Positions 54,880 to 63,082 of a DNA stretch of 64,000 nucleotides are shown piece by piece. The position numbers and the translations under genes are program-made. The stretch spans positions 124,001 to 188,000 of the forward strand of contig NZ_BMKW01000004.1 in the NCBI RefSeq assembly GCF_014644535.1, in the 5' to 3' direction. Under the pieces are notes generated by a model. That model was given only the letters and a program-made list of their open reading frames with translations, searched no databases and was not told the DNA's origin. Source of the stretch: Neoroseomonas lacus. Lineage in GTDB: Bacteria > Pseudomonadota > Alphaproteobacteria > Acetobacterales > Acetobacteraceae. How positions within the stretch are numbered: position 1 is the stretch's first letter; every line of letters begins with the position of its first letter.

Positions 54880-55428
54880 CTACGAGTCGTAGGCGACCAG
54901 CGCCTCGAACGGCGCATCGATCCGCTTGCGTCCCTCAAGGAAGGTCAGTTCGATCAGCGCCGCCGCGCAGGGCACCTCGGCGCCGGCCTGGCGCAGCAGG
55001 CTGATCCCCGCCGCCATCGTCCCGCCGGTCGCCAGCAGGTCGTCGAGCAGCACGACCTTCTGCCCCTTCTCCACCGCATCGGCCTGCATCTCGATCCGGT
55101 CGGTGCCGTATTCCAGCGCGTAGTTCAGCCCGATGGTCAGCCCCGGGAGCTTGCGCGGCTTGCGCAGCATCACGAAGCCCAGGCCGAGTTCCAGCGCCAG
55201 TGGCGCCGCCACCAGGAAGCCGCGGCTCTCGATCCCCGCCAGCAGGTCCGGCTTGTGCGGCCGGATGATCTCGGCGAGTCGCGCCATGGCCACCTTCCAC
55301 GCCGGCCCGTGCCGCAGCAGGGTCGAGATGTCGTAGAACAGGATGCCAGGCTTCGGAAAATCCGGAATGCCGCGGATATGGGATTTGAGGTCGATGCTGT
55401 CGCTCGTCACGTCATCGGTGCCGATCAT
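54880..55428 (-). CDS. apt: Adenine phosphoribosyltransferase
   Basis: This 182-residue enzyme makes AMP from adenine and PRPP. It shows [15 protein letters not shown] near residue 21, the adenine-loop [14 protein letters not shown], and the PRPP motif [14 protein letters not shown] near residue 125. The length is standard for Apt. The ATG at 55428 is chosen because upstream in-frame codons run into repeat R3 copy 2. It is a purine salvage gene without functional neighbours. Confidence 0.95.
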   Translation of the reverse strand: MIGTDDVTSDSIDLKSHIRGIPDFPKPGILFYDISTLLRHGPAWKVAMARLAEIIRPHKPDLLAGIESRGFLVAAPLALELGLGFVMLRKPRKLPGLTIGLNYALEYGTDRIEMQADAVEKGQKVVLLDDLLATGGTMAAGISLLRQAGAEVPCAAALIELTFLEGRKRIDAPFEALVAYDS

Positions 55429-55478
55429 GCTGTGGGATTGCCGGGGCTGAGAATGGCCGATGGCCTTTCGCGCTGTCT

Positions 55479-55623
55479 TAGAGCCCGTTTGAAAATGCGC
55501 CAGGGGCGCATTTTGAGGTCCGGCACCGGCCCGCACCCCCACCCGGCCACCCACGTCAGTATCCTGGAATGGGTGGCCGGGCGAGGGTGCGGGCCGGTGC
55601 CGGGCATTTCAAACGGTCTCTTA
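55479..55623. repeat. Dispersed long-palindrome repeat R3, copy 2
   Basis: The 145-base element has outer arms at 55479-55498 and 55604-55623, a small hairpin AAAATGCGCC/GGCGCATTTT and a large stem (55520-55553 with 55570-55603). The loop CGTCAGTATCCTGGAA is the reverse complement of the loop in copies 1 and 3, so this copy is inverted relative to them. It lies in the upstream region between the divergent apt and DUF2842 genes, where it would be part of any leader or promoter. Confidence 0.8.
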
Positions 55624-55672
55624 CGACGCGGCCGGGCTTCTCAAACCGGCGCGAAGGCGTCAAGTGCAGGGC

Positions 55673-55873
55673 ATGTCGCGCACCCTGATCGCCTCGCTCG
55701 CCGGTATTGGCGGCTTCATCGCCTATGTCGTGGTCGTGCTGCTGCTCGCGGATCATGTCCGCAACCTGCACTGGACGCTTGAATTCCTGTTCTTCGCCGC
55801 CGCCGGCATGCTGTGGGTGTGGCCGGCGAAATGGCTGATCACCTGGGTGGTGAGGGGCGACGGCGCGGCCTGA
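55673..55873 (+). CDS. DUF2842 small membrane protein
   Basis: This 66-residue protein has two transmembrane helices (about 5-25 and 37-58). LFFAAAGMLWVWPAKWLITW near the end is the DUF2842 signature. The family is found in alphaproteobacteria and its function is unknown. An upstream GTG at 55664 would add three residues. The start region lies 50 bases from repeat R3 copy 2, and a hairpin terminator follows the stop. Confidence 0.8.
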   Translation: MSRTLIASLAGIGGFIAYVVVVLLLADHVRNLHWTLEFLFFAAAGMLWVWPAKWLITWVVRGDGAA

Positions 55874-55901
55874 TACGCCGGCACCGCGCCCCAGAATCAG
55901 C

Positions 55902-55929
55902 AAGGCCCCCCGATTGCTCGGAGGGCCTT
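55902..55929. terminator. Hairpin terminator between DUF2842 gene and tRNA-Pro
   Basis: The arms AAGGCCCCCC and GGAGGGCCTT pair with one mismatch across an 8-base loop. The stem lies 29 bases after the DUF2842 stop and 21 bases beyond the 3' end of the tRNA on the other strand. It can serve both convergent units. The A/T-rich stem ends supply only short T runs. Confidence 0.6.
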
Positions 55930-55949
55930 CTGCCACGGCGGACCGGGAA

Positions 55950-56026
55950 TGGTCGGAGTGAGAGGATTCGAACCTCCGGCCCCTGCGTCCCGAACACAGT
56001 GCTCTACCAGGCTGAGCTACACTCCG
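55950..56026 (-). tRNA. tRNA-Pro (anticodon CGG)
   Basis: The 77-base sequence folds as a full cloverleaf on the minus strand. The acceptor arms CGGAGTG and CACTCCG pair. The anticodon stem CTGTG/CGCAG encloses the loop TTCGGGA with anticodon CGG, which reads CCG codons. The T loop TTCGAAT is intact, and the 3' CCA is encoded (55950-55952). Confidence 0.95.
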
Positions 56027-56187
56027 GTGCCGGGTCTGCCGCGGTGCGGCGGTATAGCGGCCCCTTATCGGCACCGCAAGACGGCGTCGACGCGAGACCT
56101 CGCCACCCCCCATTGCGTGAACCGGCAGGTACCCGCACCCTTTGCTGGCGGCGCGCCCGAGGGGGCGGCGGAACCAGGGGAAGTCAA

Positions 56188-56625
56188 ATGAAGTCTGGGT
56201 TGGTGACGGGCATCGCGGTTGTGCTGTGCGCCACGGCGGGCGCGGCGGTGGCGCAGGACGTGATCACGCAGCGCCGCGACGGCATGAAGAACATGGGCCG
56301 GCAGATGGAAGCCATCAAAGCCGTGACCGACGCCCGCGGCGACACGCGCCCGCTGGTCGAGCGCATCGACACCATGCTGGCCCTGTACACCGGCCTGCCG
56401 GCTCTGTTCCCGGCAGGCAGCGGCACCGGCGAGACGCGCGCCCTGCCGGCAATCTGGTCCGACCGGGCCGGCTTCGAACAGATGGATGCGACCATGGTCA
56501 CCCAGCTGGGTGTCCTGCGCGCCGCGGCCGCCGCGGGGGATGTCGCGGCGACGACGGCGGCCTACGGCCAGGTTGGCGCGACCTGCGTCGCCTGCCACCG
56601 CACCTATCGCGGCCCCGCCCGCTGA
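56188..56625 (+). CDS. Cytochrome c' family protein
   Basis: This 145-residue protein has a signal peptide (about 1-22, ending AVAQ) and a four-helix-bundle mature part with the haem motif CVACHRTYR at C133-H137 near the C-terminus, diagnostic of cytochrome c' and cytochrome c-556. The methionine at 36 or 40 could be the sixth ligand, making it c-556-like. These periplasmic proteins bind NO or carry electrons. AGTCAAATG has a weak ribosome-binding site. A b-type cytochrome gene is convergent with it. Confidence 0.9.
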   Translation: MKSGLVTGIAVVLCATAGAAVAQDVITQRRDGMKNMGRQMEAIKAVTDARGDTRPLVERIDTMLALYTGLPALFPAGSGTGETRALPAIWSDRAGFEQMDATMVTQLGVLRAAAAAGDVAATTAAYGQVGATCVACHRTYRGPAR

Positions 56626-56664
56626 GCGACGGCCGGGATGCACCGGGTGGCGCATCCACCGGTG

Positions 56665-57351
56665 CTACCCGGCACCGCCGAGCCGCGTGACGGTCCATAC
56701 CGCCACCGCCGCCACGGCGAGCAGCGCCACCGCCAGCACCGCCGGCCCGTGCCGCGGTGCGCGCGCCGCCGAGTCGGGCAGGCGCTTCACCCCCGTCACC
56801 ATCGGCCGCACCAGGTCCTGCCCCTTCAGCAGCCGATAGGCGACCACCGCCAGCACATGCACCGCCACCGCGATCAGCAGCAGGTCGATGATGCGCAGAT
56901 GCAGCCCCGACATCCGCTCGGAGGTCGCCTCGCTGACCCAGTTCGCCAGCGGCCCGTGCTGCGAATAAGTGAAGCCGACATCATGGTTGGTGAACAGCCC
57001 GGTAACCGCCTGGCCCAGCAGCAGCGCCAGCAGCAGCACGACCATCCATCCCCCCGCCGGATTATGCGTCGTCTCCAGGTCCGGCCCGCGCCGGCCGAAG
57101 CGCGCCAATTCGCGCAGCGCCGCGAGCGGCGAGCGGATGAAGGCGGTGAAGCGCGCATTCTCCGAGCCCACGAGCCCCCAGCCGATGCGGAACAGCACCA
57201 GCGTCAGCATGGTGTAGCCGGAGACGTAATGGACCCTCCAGACATCCAGCCGCGCGCTGAGATAGGACACGACCAGGCAGGCCACCGCGCCCCAGTGGAA
57301 CAGCCGCACCCAGCCGTCCCAGACCTTCACCGGCACTGTCTGCTGCGTCAT
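56665..57351 (-). CDS. Cytochrome b561-type membrane protein
   Basis: This 228-residue protein has four core helices with haem-ligand histidines (LFHWGAV near residue 19, HYVSGY near 41, and two in HLRIIDLLLIAVAVHVL near 155-171) and an extra C-terminal anchor helix. It belongs to the family of Ni/Fe-hydrogenase b subunits and cytochrome b561. Such proteins pass electrons from quinol to periplasmic c-type cytochromes. The convergent cytochrome c' gene is a possible partner, although they are on opposite strands. Confidence 0.88.
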   Translation of the reverse strand: MTQQTVPVKVWDGWVRLFHWGAVACLVVSYLSARLDVWRVHYVSGYTMLTLVLFRIGWGLVGSENARFTAFIRSPLAALRELARFGRRGPDLETTHNPAGGWMVVLLLALLLGQAVTGLFTNHDVGFTYSQHGPLANWVSEATSERMSGLHLRIIDLLLIAVAVHVLAVVAYRLLKGQDLVRPMVTGVKRLPDSAARAPRHGPAVLAVALLAVAAVAVWTVTRLGGAG

Positions 57352-57436
57352 TCGGTTCTCTCCATGCGCCGGGCGAGCCTGCCACGGCGCGTGGCGCGAG
57401 GCGACGGCCCACCGGGCGCCGTGGCATGATGGTGCG

Positions 57437-58216
57437 ATGACCTTCGACCTGCCCGCCGAGTGGCGGGGTTTCGCCCTGGCATTGCCCGCCGCCATTGCCG
57501 TGGCCGGCGCCAGCCGGCTGCTGCGGCGCCCTCGATGGGGCGGCGTCGCGGCCGGTCTCGGTCTGGTGGTCGGCTTCGTCGCCGTGCTCGGCGTGATCAC
57601 CGGTTCGCCACGCCATCTCGTGGAGCGCCTGCCGGCGCTGGTGCTGCTGGGGCTGCTGGCGGGGTTGCTCGCCGGCCTGCCGCGGCCGGTGCTGCGCATC
57701 GCCGGCGTCGCGGCGGGCCTGCTTCTCGGGGCGTGGTGGATGACGGGCGCGTCGCTCCACCCGCCCGACCTGTTGCGCGCCGCGCCCCAGGGGCTGGCGA
57801 TCGCCGCCGCCATGGCGCTGGTGCTGCGCGCCGATCCCGCCTTTCCCGGGCAGGCAATTGGCTGGGCGGCGCTGGCCGCCGGGGTGACCGCGGCCGGGGC
57901 GTTCGGGCCTTACCTGGCCTTCGCCCTGGCGGGGGCTGGCGCGGTACTCGGCGCTGGCGTGCTGGGGGCGATGACGGGAATGGCCTCGCGGCTGCCGCTG
58001 GCGCTCGGGATGGTGGGTGTCGCCGCGGTGCCGCTGCTGGCCCGGGCCGCGCCGGCCGATATCGCTGCAGCGGCAGCACCGGCGCTGGCCCTGCTGGCGG
58101 GGCCGGCGCTGGCCGGGCCGGTGGCGCGCTGGCTTGGTCCGCGCCTGGCTGCCTGGGTCGCCCCGGTGCTCGCCGCCGCGCCGGCCGTCGGGGTGGCACT
58201 GCTGCTGCGTCACTGA
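57437..58216 (+). CDS. Integral membrane protein of unknown function
   Basis: This 259-residue protein is almost wholly hydrophobic, with about eight membrane helices rich in Ala, Gly and Leu, and no recognised motif. Its start at 57437 is 85 bases from the divergent cytochrome b gene. The stop is directly followed by repeat R3 copy 3. Low-complexity composition makes similarity searches weak; the open frame and codon use support a real gene. Confidence 0.65.
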   Translation: MTFDLPAEWRGFALALPAAIAVAGASRLLRRPRWGGVAAGLGLVVGFVAVLGVITGSPRHLVERLPALVLLGLLAGLLAGLPRPVLRIAGVAAGLLLGAWWMTGASLHPPDLLRAAPQGLAIAAAMALVLRADPAFPGQAIGWAALAAGVTAAGAFGPYLAFALAGAGAVLGAGVLGAMTGMASRLPLALGMVGVAAVPLLARAAPADIAAAAAPALALLAGPALAGPVARWLGPRLAAWVAPVLAAAPAVGVALLLRH

Positions 58217-58300
58217 GTGTCCAGTTGACCATCCCTGCACCGCCACCGGACCACCCATTCCAGGATACTGACCTGGGTGGCCGGATGAGCGGGCGGCCCG
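58217..58300. repeat. Dispersed long-palindrome repeat R3, copy 3 (degraded)
   Basis: The conserved loop TTCCAGGATACTGACC (58258-58273) is flanked by CCGGACCACCCA and TGGGTGGCCGG, which pair. The outer parts of the stem are mutated and the small hairpin is missing. As in copy 1, it begins directly after a stop codon. The following bases 58301-58445 show no gene. Confidence 0.65.
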
Positions 58301-58445
58301 CCACCCCACGCGAGATCGCGTCAGACGGATGCCGAGGACGAAAACCCATGCCGGCAGCGCCGAAAGGCTTGTTAATGAGTGTTTTACGTCTGCACAGCCG
58401 GGTCGGTTCGGCTGTAGAGATCATGTGAAACCGGCGGATTCCGCA

Positions 58446-59687
58446 ATGCGGCCCACTGCGCTACTCGGCCTTGGCGGGTTTGCCCTGCTGGCGGCCCTCA
58501 TTTACGGCTTGTGGCCCTCGGTGGAGGTGCCGCCGGCGTCGTCCGTCGCTGTCGCGCCGCCGCCCGCCGCAACGCCTGACTCGGCCCGGACGATCACGCC
58601 GCCAGCGACCGTCGCGCCGGCCCCTGCCAGCGCCGCCGATCAATCGGCCACACCGCCGCACGCGGCCACAGCACCCGTCCCCGCCGCCGCCGCGCCAATC
58701 GCCGCAACCGCCACCACCACCGCCGCGACCAGCCCGGCCGCGGCGCCGGCCGCCGCCGCGCCGGTGCCGCGGTTCGACGTGGTGCGGGTCGGGGCGCGCG
58801 GGTCGGCGGTCGTCGCCGGCCGCGCCGCGCCGGGGGCCGAGGTCCTGCTGATCGTCGATGGCGGGCGGGAACTCGGCCGCGCCCGCGCCGATGGTCGCGG
58901 CGAATGGGTGATCTTGCCGGCCGACCCGCTGCCTTCCGGCGCCTGGGAATTGTCCCTGCGCTCGCGCATTGCGGGGGAGGAGACCGCCGGCCCCGACGCC
59001 GTCGTGGTGGTGGTACCCGAGGCCGCCCCCAGCCAGGCCGGCCGCGGCGTCACCGCCGCCGCCGAATCCACCCGCCCGGCCGATACTGCCGCCGAGGCCG
59101 GTTCCGGCCCGATCGCGGTGTTGATCCCGTCAGCCGCGGCGGCGGCGCCGCCGCGCATCCTACAGGGGCCGCAGGTCGCCGCGCCGGTCGGCCACGCGCG
59201 CGCGGCCGCCCCCAGCCTGGGCATGGATTCGGTCGATTACGAGGAAGGCGGCACGATCCGCTTCGCCGGTTCGGCGCCGCCCGGCGCCGCGGTGCGGGTG
59301 TATGTGGGCTCGCGCCACGCCGGCGACGCGGTGGCCGACGCCGCCGGCCGATGGACCCTCGCCCCCGACGAACAGCCCCCGGTCGGGCGCAATTCTCTCC
59401 GCGTCGACCAGGTCGCCGCCTCGGGCGCCGTGGCCGCGCGCGTCGAGGTGCCCTTCCAGCGCGACGCCTTGCCCGCCAATGCCTTCGACACCCATCGCGT
59501 GGTGGTGCAGCCGGGCACCAACCTGTGGCGCATCGCGCGTGCCACCTATGGGCGCGGCACCCGTTTCACCACCATCTACCAAGCCAATCGCGACCAGATC
59601 CGCGACCCGCGGCTGATTTTCCCGGGCCAGATCTTCGACCTGCCCGAGGCTCAGGCGGCGCCTTCCGCCTCCAGCGTGTCGAGGTAG
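58446..59687 (+). CDS. Membrane-anchored protein with Ig-like repeats and C-terminal LysM domain
   Basis: This 413-residue protein has one N-terminal membrane helix (ALLGLGGFALLAALIYGLW), a long Pro/Ala/Thr linker (about 25-110), two Ig-like modules (about 115-180, with GAEVLLIVDGGRELG, and about 255-325, with RFAGSAPPGAAVRVYVG) and a LysM domain (about 352-405: VQPGTNLWRIARATYG, IFPGQIFDLP). LysM binds peptidoglycan, so the protein likely spans from inner membrane to cell wall. The last 37 bases overlap a convergent gene. Its exact role is unknown. Confidence 0.85.
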   Translation: MRPTALLGLGGFALLAALIYGLWPSVEVPPASSVAVAPPPAATPDSARTITPPATVAPAPASAADQSATPPHAATAPVPAAAAPIAATATTTAATSPAAAPAAAAPVPRFDVVRVGARGSAVVAGRAAPGAEVLLIVDGGRELGRARADGRGEWVILPADPLPSGAWELSLRSRIAGEETAGPDAVVVVVPEAAPSQAGRGVTAAAESTRPADTAAEAGSGPIAVLIPSAAAAAPPRILQGPQVAAPVGHARAAAPSLGMDSVDYEEGGTIRFAGSAPPGAAVRVYVGSRHAGDAVADAAGRWTLAPDEQPPVGRNSLRVDQVAASGAVAARVEVPFQRDALPANAFDTHRVVVQPGTNLWRIARATYGRGTRFTTIYQANRDQIRDPRLIFPGQIFDLPEAQAAPSASSVSR

Positions 59688-60055
59688 GGGTCGAGCGCCA
59701 GCGCGAAGCGCACCATGGCGCTCACCAGTTCGATGACATTGGACGGGCAATCCATGGGCGCTTCGGCCTCAATGCGGATGCGGTGGTCGGGCATCAGCCG
59801 CGCATGCCAGCCCTCCGGCAGGTTGTCGGGCAGCCCCGCCACCGCGGCGAAGGCGCGCGGCCGGTCGAACGGCCGGTCGGCGGTGGAGGGGATGCGCGCG
59901 GCATCCGTCTCGAGCCGAATCCACCCCGGGTCGAAATGCGCCTGGCAGGTTCGTCCGCGCCAGGCGAAGCGCAGCGCCGGGGGCTCCGGCATGTTCCGCG
60001 GGGTCAGGGCGCCGTCGGCGGCGACGGCAAAGGGGCCGAGTTCGATGGTTTCCAT
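59651..60055 (-). CDS. Conserved protein of unknown function
   Basis: This 134-residue soluble protein reads as beta-rich in the first half (RFAWRGRTCQAHFD, GWIRLETDAARIP) and helical at the end. It contains LPDNLPEGWHARLMPDHRIRIE. No known motif or signal peptide was found. Its 3' end overlaps the LysM gene by 37 bases on the opposite strand, and it is divergent from psd. The reading frame looks coding in base composition. Confidence 0.65.
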   Translation of the reverse strand: METIELGPFAVAADGALTPRNMPEPPALRFAWRGRTCQAHFDPGWIRLETDAARIPSTADRPFDRPRAFAAVAGLPDNLPEGWHARLMPDHRIRIEAEAPMDCPSNVIELVSAMVRFALALDPYLDTLEAEGAA

Positions 60056-60105
60056 GGTGCACTAGGGTTGTCCCAAAGGGATGAACACACCATAACCGGC
60101 CGGAC

Positions 60106-60780
60106 ATGGCCCTCGAACAAAGCCTCCGCATGGTGCTCGCGCCGCCGCATCCGGCCGCGCGACCCTTCCTCATCGGCGGAGGCGTCGCCGCGCTCCTCGG
60201 CCTGATCCTTCTTGGCAGCTGGCTGTTCTGGCTTGGCGCGATCTTCGTCGCCTTCTGCCTGTACTTCTTCCGTGACCCCGAACGCATCCCACCAGACAGG
60301 CCCGGCCTGGTGCTTGCCCCGGCCGATGGCCATGTCGTCTCGGTCATGCAGGCCCCGCCGCCGATCGAACTCGGCCTGGGCGAGGCGCCGCGCTGGCGCG
60401 TCGCGATCTTTCTCTCGGTGCTCGACGTGCATGTGAACCGCATGCCGGTGGACGGCACCGTGACCCGCGTCGCCTACCACCACGGCAAGTTCCTCTCGGC
60501 CAATGTCGACAAGGCGTCGGACGAGAATGAGCGCAACGCGCTCGCCATCGCGCTGCCCGATGGGCGGGACCTCGCGGTGGTGCAGATCGCCGGCATGGTG
60601 GCGCGGCGCATCCTGTGCGATGCCAAGCCCGGTGATTCCGTGCAGGCCGGCGAGCGTTTCGGTATCATCCGCTTCGGCAGCCGCACCGACGTCTATCTGC
60701 CGCTGGGCGTGCTGCCGGCAGCCAGGGTGGGCCAGACCATGATTGGTGGCGAGACGGTGATCGCGGAACTCGCGGCGTGA
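60106..60780 (+). CDS. psd: Phosphatidylserine decarboxylase proenzyme
   Basis: This 224-residue enzyme converts phosphatidylserine to phosphatidylethanolamine. It is of the short (type II, archaeal/alphaproteobacterial) type, with one or two N-terminal membrane helices (about 20-53), FFRDPERIPP, LAPADGHV, and the self-cleavage site G191-S192 in RFGSRTDVYLP, which yields the pyruvoyl group. Its stop overlaps the pssA GTG start (GTGA), so both steps of PE synthesis are coupled. Confidence 0.95.
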   Translation: MALEQSLRMVLAPPHPAARPFLIGGGVAALLGLILLGSWLFWLGAIFVAFCLYFFRDPERIPPDRPGLVLAPADGHVVSVMQAPPPIELGLGEAPRWRVAIFLSVLDVHVNRMPVDGTVTRVAYHHGKFLSANVDKASDENERNALAIALPDGRDLAVVQIAGMVARRILCDAKPGDSVQAGERFGIIRFGSRTDVYLPLGVLPAARVGQTMIGGETVIAELAA

Positions 60781-61661
60781 ACCATGATGGCGGCGCCGCC
60801 GACCGGGTGCGGCGTCTGCGCCGGCGCTTCCGGCCGCGGACGCGGCCACGCGTGCAGGGGCAGTCCTTCAACCGGCTGATCCCCAACATCATGACCATGC
60901 TCGGCCTGTGCTGCGGCCTGGTCGCCATCCGCTTCGGCTTCGAAGGCCGTTTCGACCTCGCCGCCACCCTCATCCTGGTCGCCGGCGTGATCGACGGGCT
61001 GGACGGGCGGCTGGCCCGCCTGCTCAAGGCGACCTCCCGCTTCGGCGCGGAATTCGACAGCCTGTCGGACTTCCTGTGCTTCGGCGTCGCCCCCGCCATG
61101 CTGCTGTATCTCTGGACCATGCACGACTTCCGCTCGCTCGGCTTCGCGCCCTGTCTGCTGTTCGCGGTGTGCATGGCGCTGCGCCTTGCGCGCTTCAACG
61201 CGGCGCTCGATGTCGGGCCGGCCGTGAAGCCGGCCTATACTGCGAGCTTCTTCACCGGCGTGCCAGCTCCGGCCGGCGCCGGCTGCGTGCTGTTTCCGAT
61301 GTTCCTCTGGCTGTGGCTCGACCAGATGGGATGGACGACGCTGGCGAGTATGGTGCGTCACCCGGCCTTCGTCGGCCCGGTGATGGTGCTGGTGGCGGGG
61401 CTGCTTGTCAGCACCCTGCCGACCTGGTCGTTCAAGAATTTCCGCGTGCCGCGGGACTATGTGCTGCCGCTGCTGCTCGGCACCGGCATGTTCGTCGCCG
61501 TGCTGCTGGCCGAACCCTGGGCGGCGCTGGCCTTCGCGAGCCTCGGCTACCTTGCCATGCTGCCCTTCTCGGTCCGTTCCTACCTGCGGCTGAAGCGCGA
61601 GGCGGAAAGCCTGATCGAACCCGTGGTGGTGGCCGACAACACCCGCAACGGCGCCGGCTGA
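60777..61661 (+). CDS. pssA: CDP-diacylglycerol-serine O-phosphatidyltransferase
   Basis: This 294-residue membrane enzyme makes phosphatidylserine from CDP-diacylglycerol and serine. The CDP-alcohol phosphotransferase motif is complete: DGRLAR, eight residues, GAEFDSLSD near residue 75. About eight helices are seen. The GTG start at 60777 overlaps the psd stop; the N-terminal 25 residues are Arg-rich and may be partly non-conserved. The order psd-pssA is common in alphaproteobacteria. Confidence 0.94.
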   Translation: MNHDGGAADRVRRLRRRFRPRTRPRVQGQSFNRLIPNIMTMLGLCCGLVAIRFGFEGRFDLAATLILVAGVIDGLDGRLARLLKATSRFGAEFDSLSDFLCFGVAPAMLLYLWTMHDFRSLGFAPCLLFAVCMALRLARFNAALDVGPAVKPAYTASFFTGVPAPAGAGCVLFPMFLWLWLDQMGWTTLASMVRHPAFVGPVMVLVAGLLVSTLPTWSFKNFRVPRDYVLPLLLGTGMFVAVLLAEPWAALAFASLGYLAMLPFSVRSYLRLKREAESLIEPVVVADNTRNGAG

Positions 61662-61775
61662 GAACTCCTACCCACGCCCACCATTCTGTGCGCGAGCGCA
61701 CTTGGCGCCGCGCCATGGGCCATCGCATGATTGTCACGGCTGCGCGAGGCGGCCAGACGCGTGGGGACCTTCGAC

Positions 61776-62627
61776 ATGAACGACATCAGAAAGGCGCTGC
61801 TTGGCGCGCTGTTGCTGCTTGCGGCCTGGCCGGCGCAGGCTCAGCCGGCCGACCCACTGGCGCGCGGCCGCTACCTGGTTGAATCCATCGCCGGCTGCGG
61901 CAATTGCCACACCCCGAAAGGCCCGCAGGGCGACTTGCCCGGCTTGGCGCTCGCCGGCGGCCAGGTCTTCGACGAACAGCCCTTCCGCGCCGTCGCCTCC
62001 AACATCACCCCCGACCCCGACACCGGCATCGGCCGCTGGACCGACGCCCAGATCGCCCGCGCCATCCGCGAGGGAATCCGGCCCGATGGCCGCATCATTG
62101 GCCCGCCCATGCCGATCGAACTCTACCGTGGCATCTCGGACAACGACCTCGCCGCCATGGTCGCCTATCTGCGCAGCGTGCCGCCCGTCCGCCACGCCGT
62201 GCCGGCCAGCGAATATCGCATGCCGCTGCCGCCCGCCTACGGCCCGCCGGTCGCCCATGTGCCCGACCCGCCGGCCAACGACCCGGTGGCGCGCGGCGCC
62301 TACCTCGCCGGCCCGGTTGGCCACTGCATCGAATGCCACACCCCGATGGTCGAGGGCGGGCGTCGCGACTGGTCGCGCACCGGCGCCGGCGGGCAGCCGT
62401 TTCCCGGTCCCTGGGGCACCTCCGTCGCGCGCAACATCACGCCCGACCACGAGCACGGCATCGGCGCCTGGAGCGATGCCCAGATCATCCGCGCGGTGGC
62501 CGAGGGCGTCTCGGCCGATGGCAGGCCGCTCTTCCCGCCCATGGGCTTTTCCTATTACGCGCGCATCAGCCCGGCGGACCTGCGCGACCTGATCGCCTAT
62601 CTGCGGTCCCTCCGCCCCATCCCGTGA
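61776..62627 (+). CDS. Dihaem cytochrome c, alcohol/aldehyde dehydrogenase subunit type
   Basis: This 283-residue protein has a signal peptide (about 1-22) and two cytochrome c lobes with CGNCH (41-45) and CIECH (184-188). Each lobe has the pattern NITPDxxxGIGxWxDAQIxRAxxEG and a PPM motif for the sixth ligand, as in the cytochrome subunits of membrane dehydrogenases of acetic acid bacteria; those normally have three haems. No dehydrogenase subunit is adjacent, so its electron donor is unknown. The stop overlaps the next gene start (GTGA). Confidence 0.9.
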   Translation: MNDIRKALLGALLLLAAWPAQAQPADPLARGRYLVESIAGCGNCHTPKGPQGDLPGLALAGGQVFDEQPFRAVASNITPDPDTGIGRWTDAQIARAIREGIRPDGRIIGPPMPIELYRGISDNDLAAMVAYLRSVPPVRHAVPASEYRMPLPPAYGPPVAHVPDPPANDPVARGAYLAGPVGHCIECHTPMVEGGRRDWSRTGAGGQPFPGPWGTSVARNITPDHEHGIGAWSDAQIIRAVAEGVSADGRPLFPPMGFSYYARISPADLRDLIAYLRSLRPIP

Positions 62628-63082
62628 CACCGCGCGGCACCATCACCCTGCTGGTGGACGGCCACCCGGTGCGCGTCACGGGCGGGCCCTTCGACGCCCT
62701 GCCCGATGGCGCCCGCGGGCTGTGCCTGGAAGCGGGTTCGGCGCGCGTGGCGGAAGCCGAATGGCGGCTCGACGTGCCGGATTTCGGCGTGCCGGACGCC
62801 GCGGCCCTGTGCGCAGTCCTTGGTGAGATGCTCGCGGCAATGCGCGAACGCCCGGGCGACGTCTTCCACATCGGCTGCAAGGCCGGGGTGGGACGCAGCG
62901 GCGTCGCGCTGGCCTGCCTGGCGCAGATGGCCGGGGCGGTGGAGGGCGACGCCGTGGCGTGGCTGCGCGCGTGCTATGTCGCGGAGGCGATCGAGACGGC
63001 GGCGCAGGAGGAATTTGTGCGGGGGTGGCGCGTCAGAGAGGGGCACTGCCCCTCTCCGAACCTCTCCCCGCCAAAGGCCTAA
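62624..63082 (+). CDS. Protein tyrosine phosphatase-like protein
   Basis: This 152-residue protein carries the CX5R phosphatase loop CKAGVGRSG (C85-R91), preceded by FHIG rather than the usual VHC spacing. An acidic residue upstream (VPDFG, D53) could be the general acid. The GTG start overlaps the cytochrome stop. The last 16 residues are encoded within repeat R1 copy 5, which also supplies the TAA stop, so the natural C-terminus has been replaced or extended. Substrate and activity are unknown. Confidence 0.75.
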   Translation: MTPRGTITLLVDGHPVRVTGGPFDALPDGARGLCLEAGSARVAEAEWRLDVPDFGVPDAAALCAVLGEMLAAMRERPGDVFHIGCKAGVGRSGVALACLAQMAGAVEGDAVAWLRACYVAEAIETAAQEEFVRGWRVREGHCPSPNLSPPKA

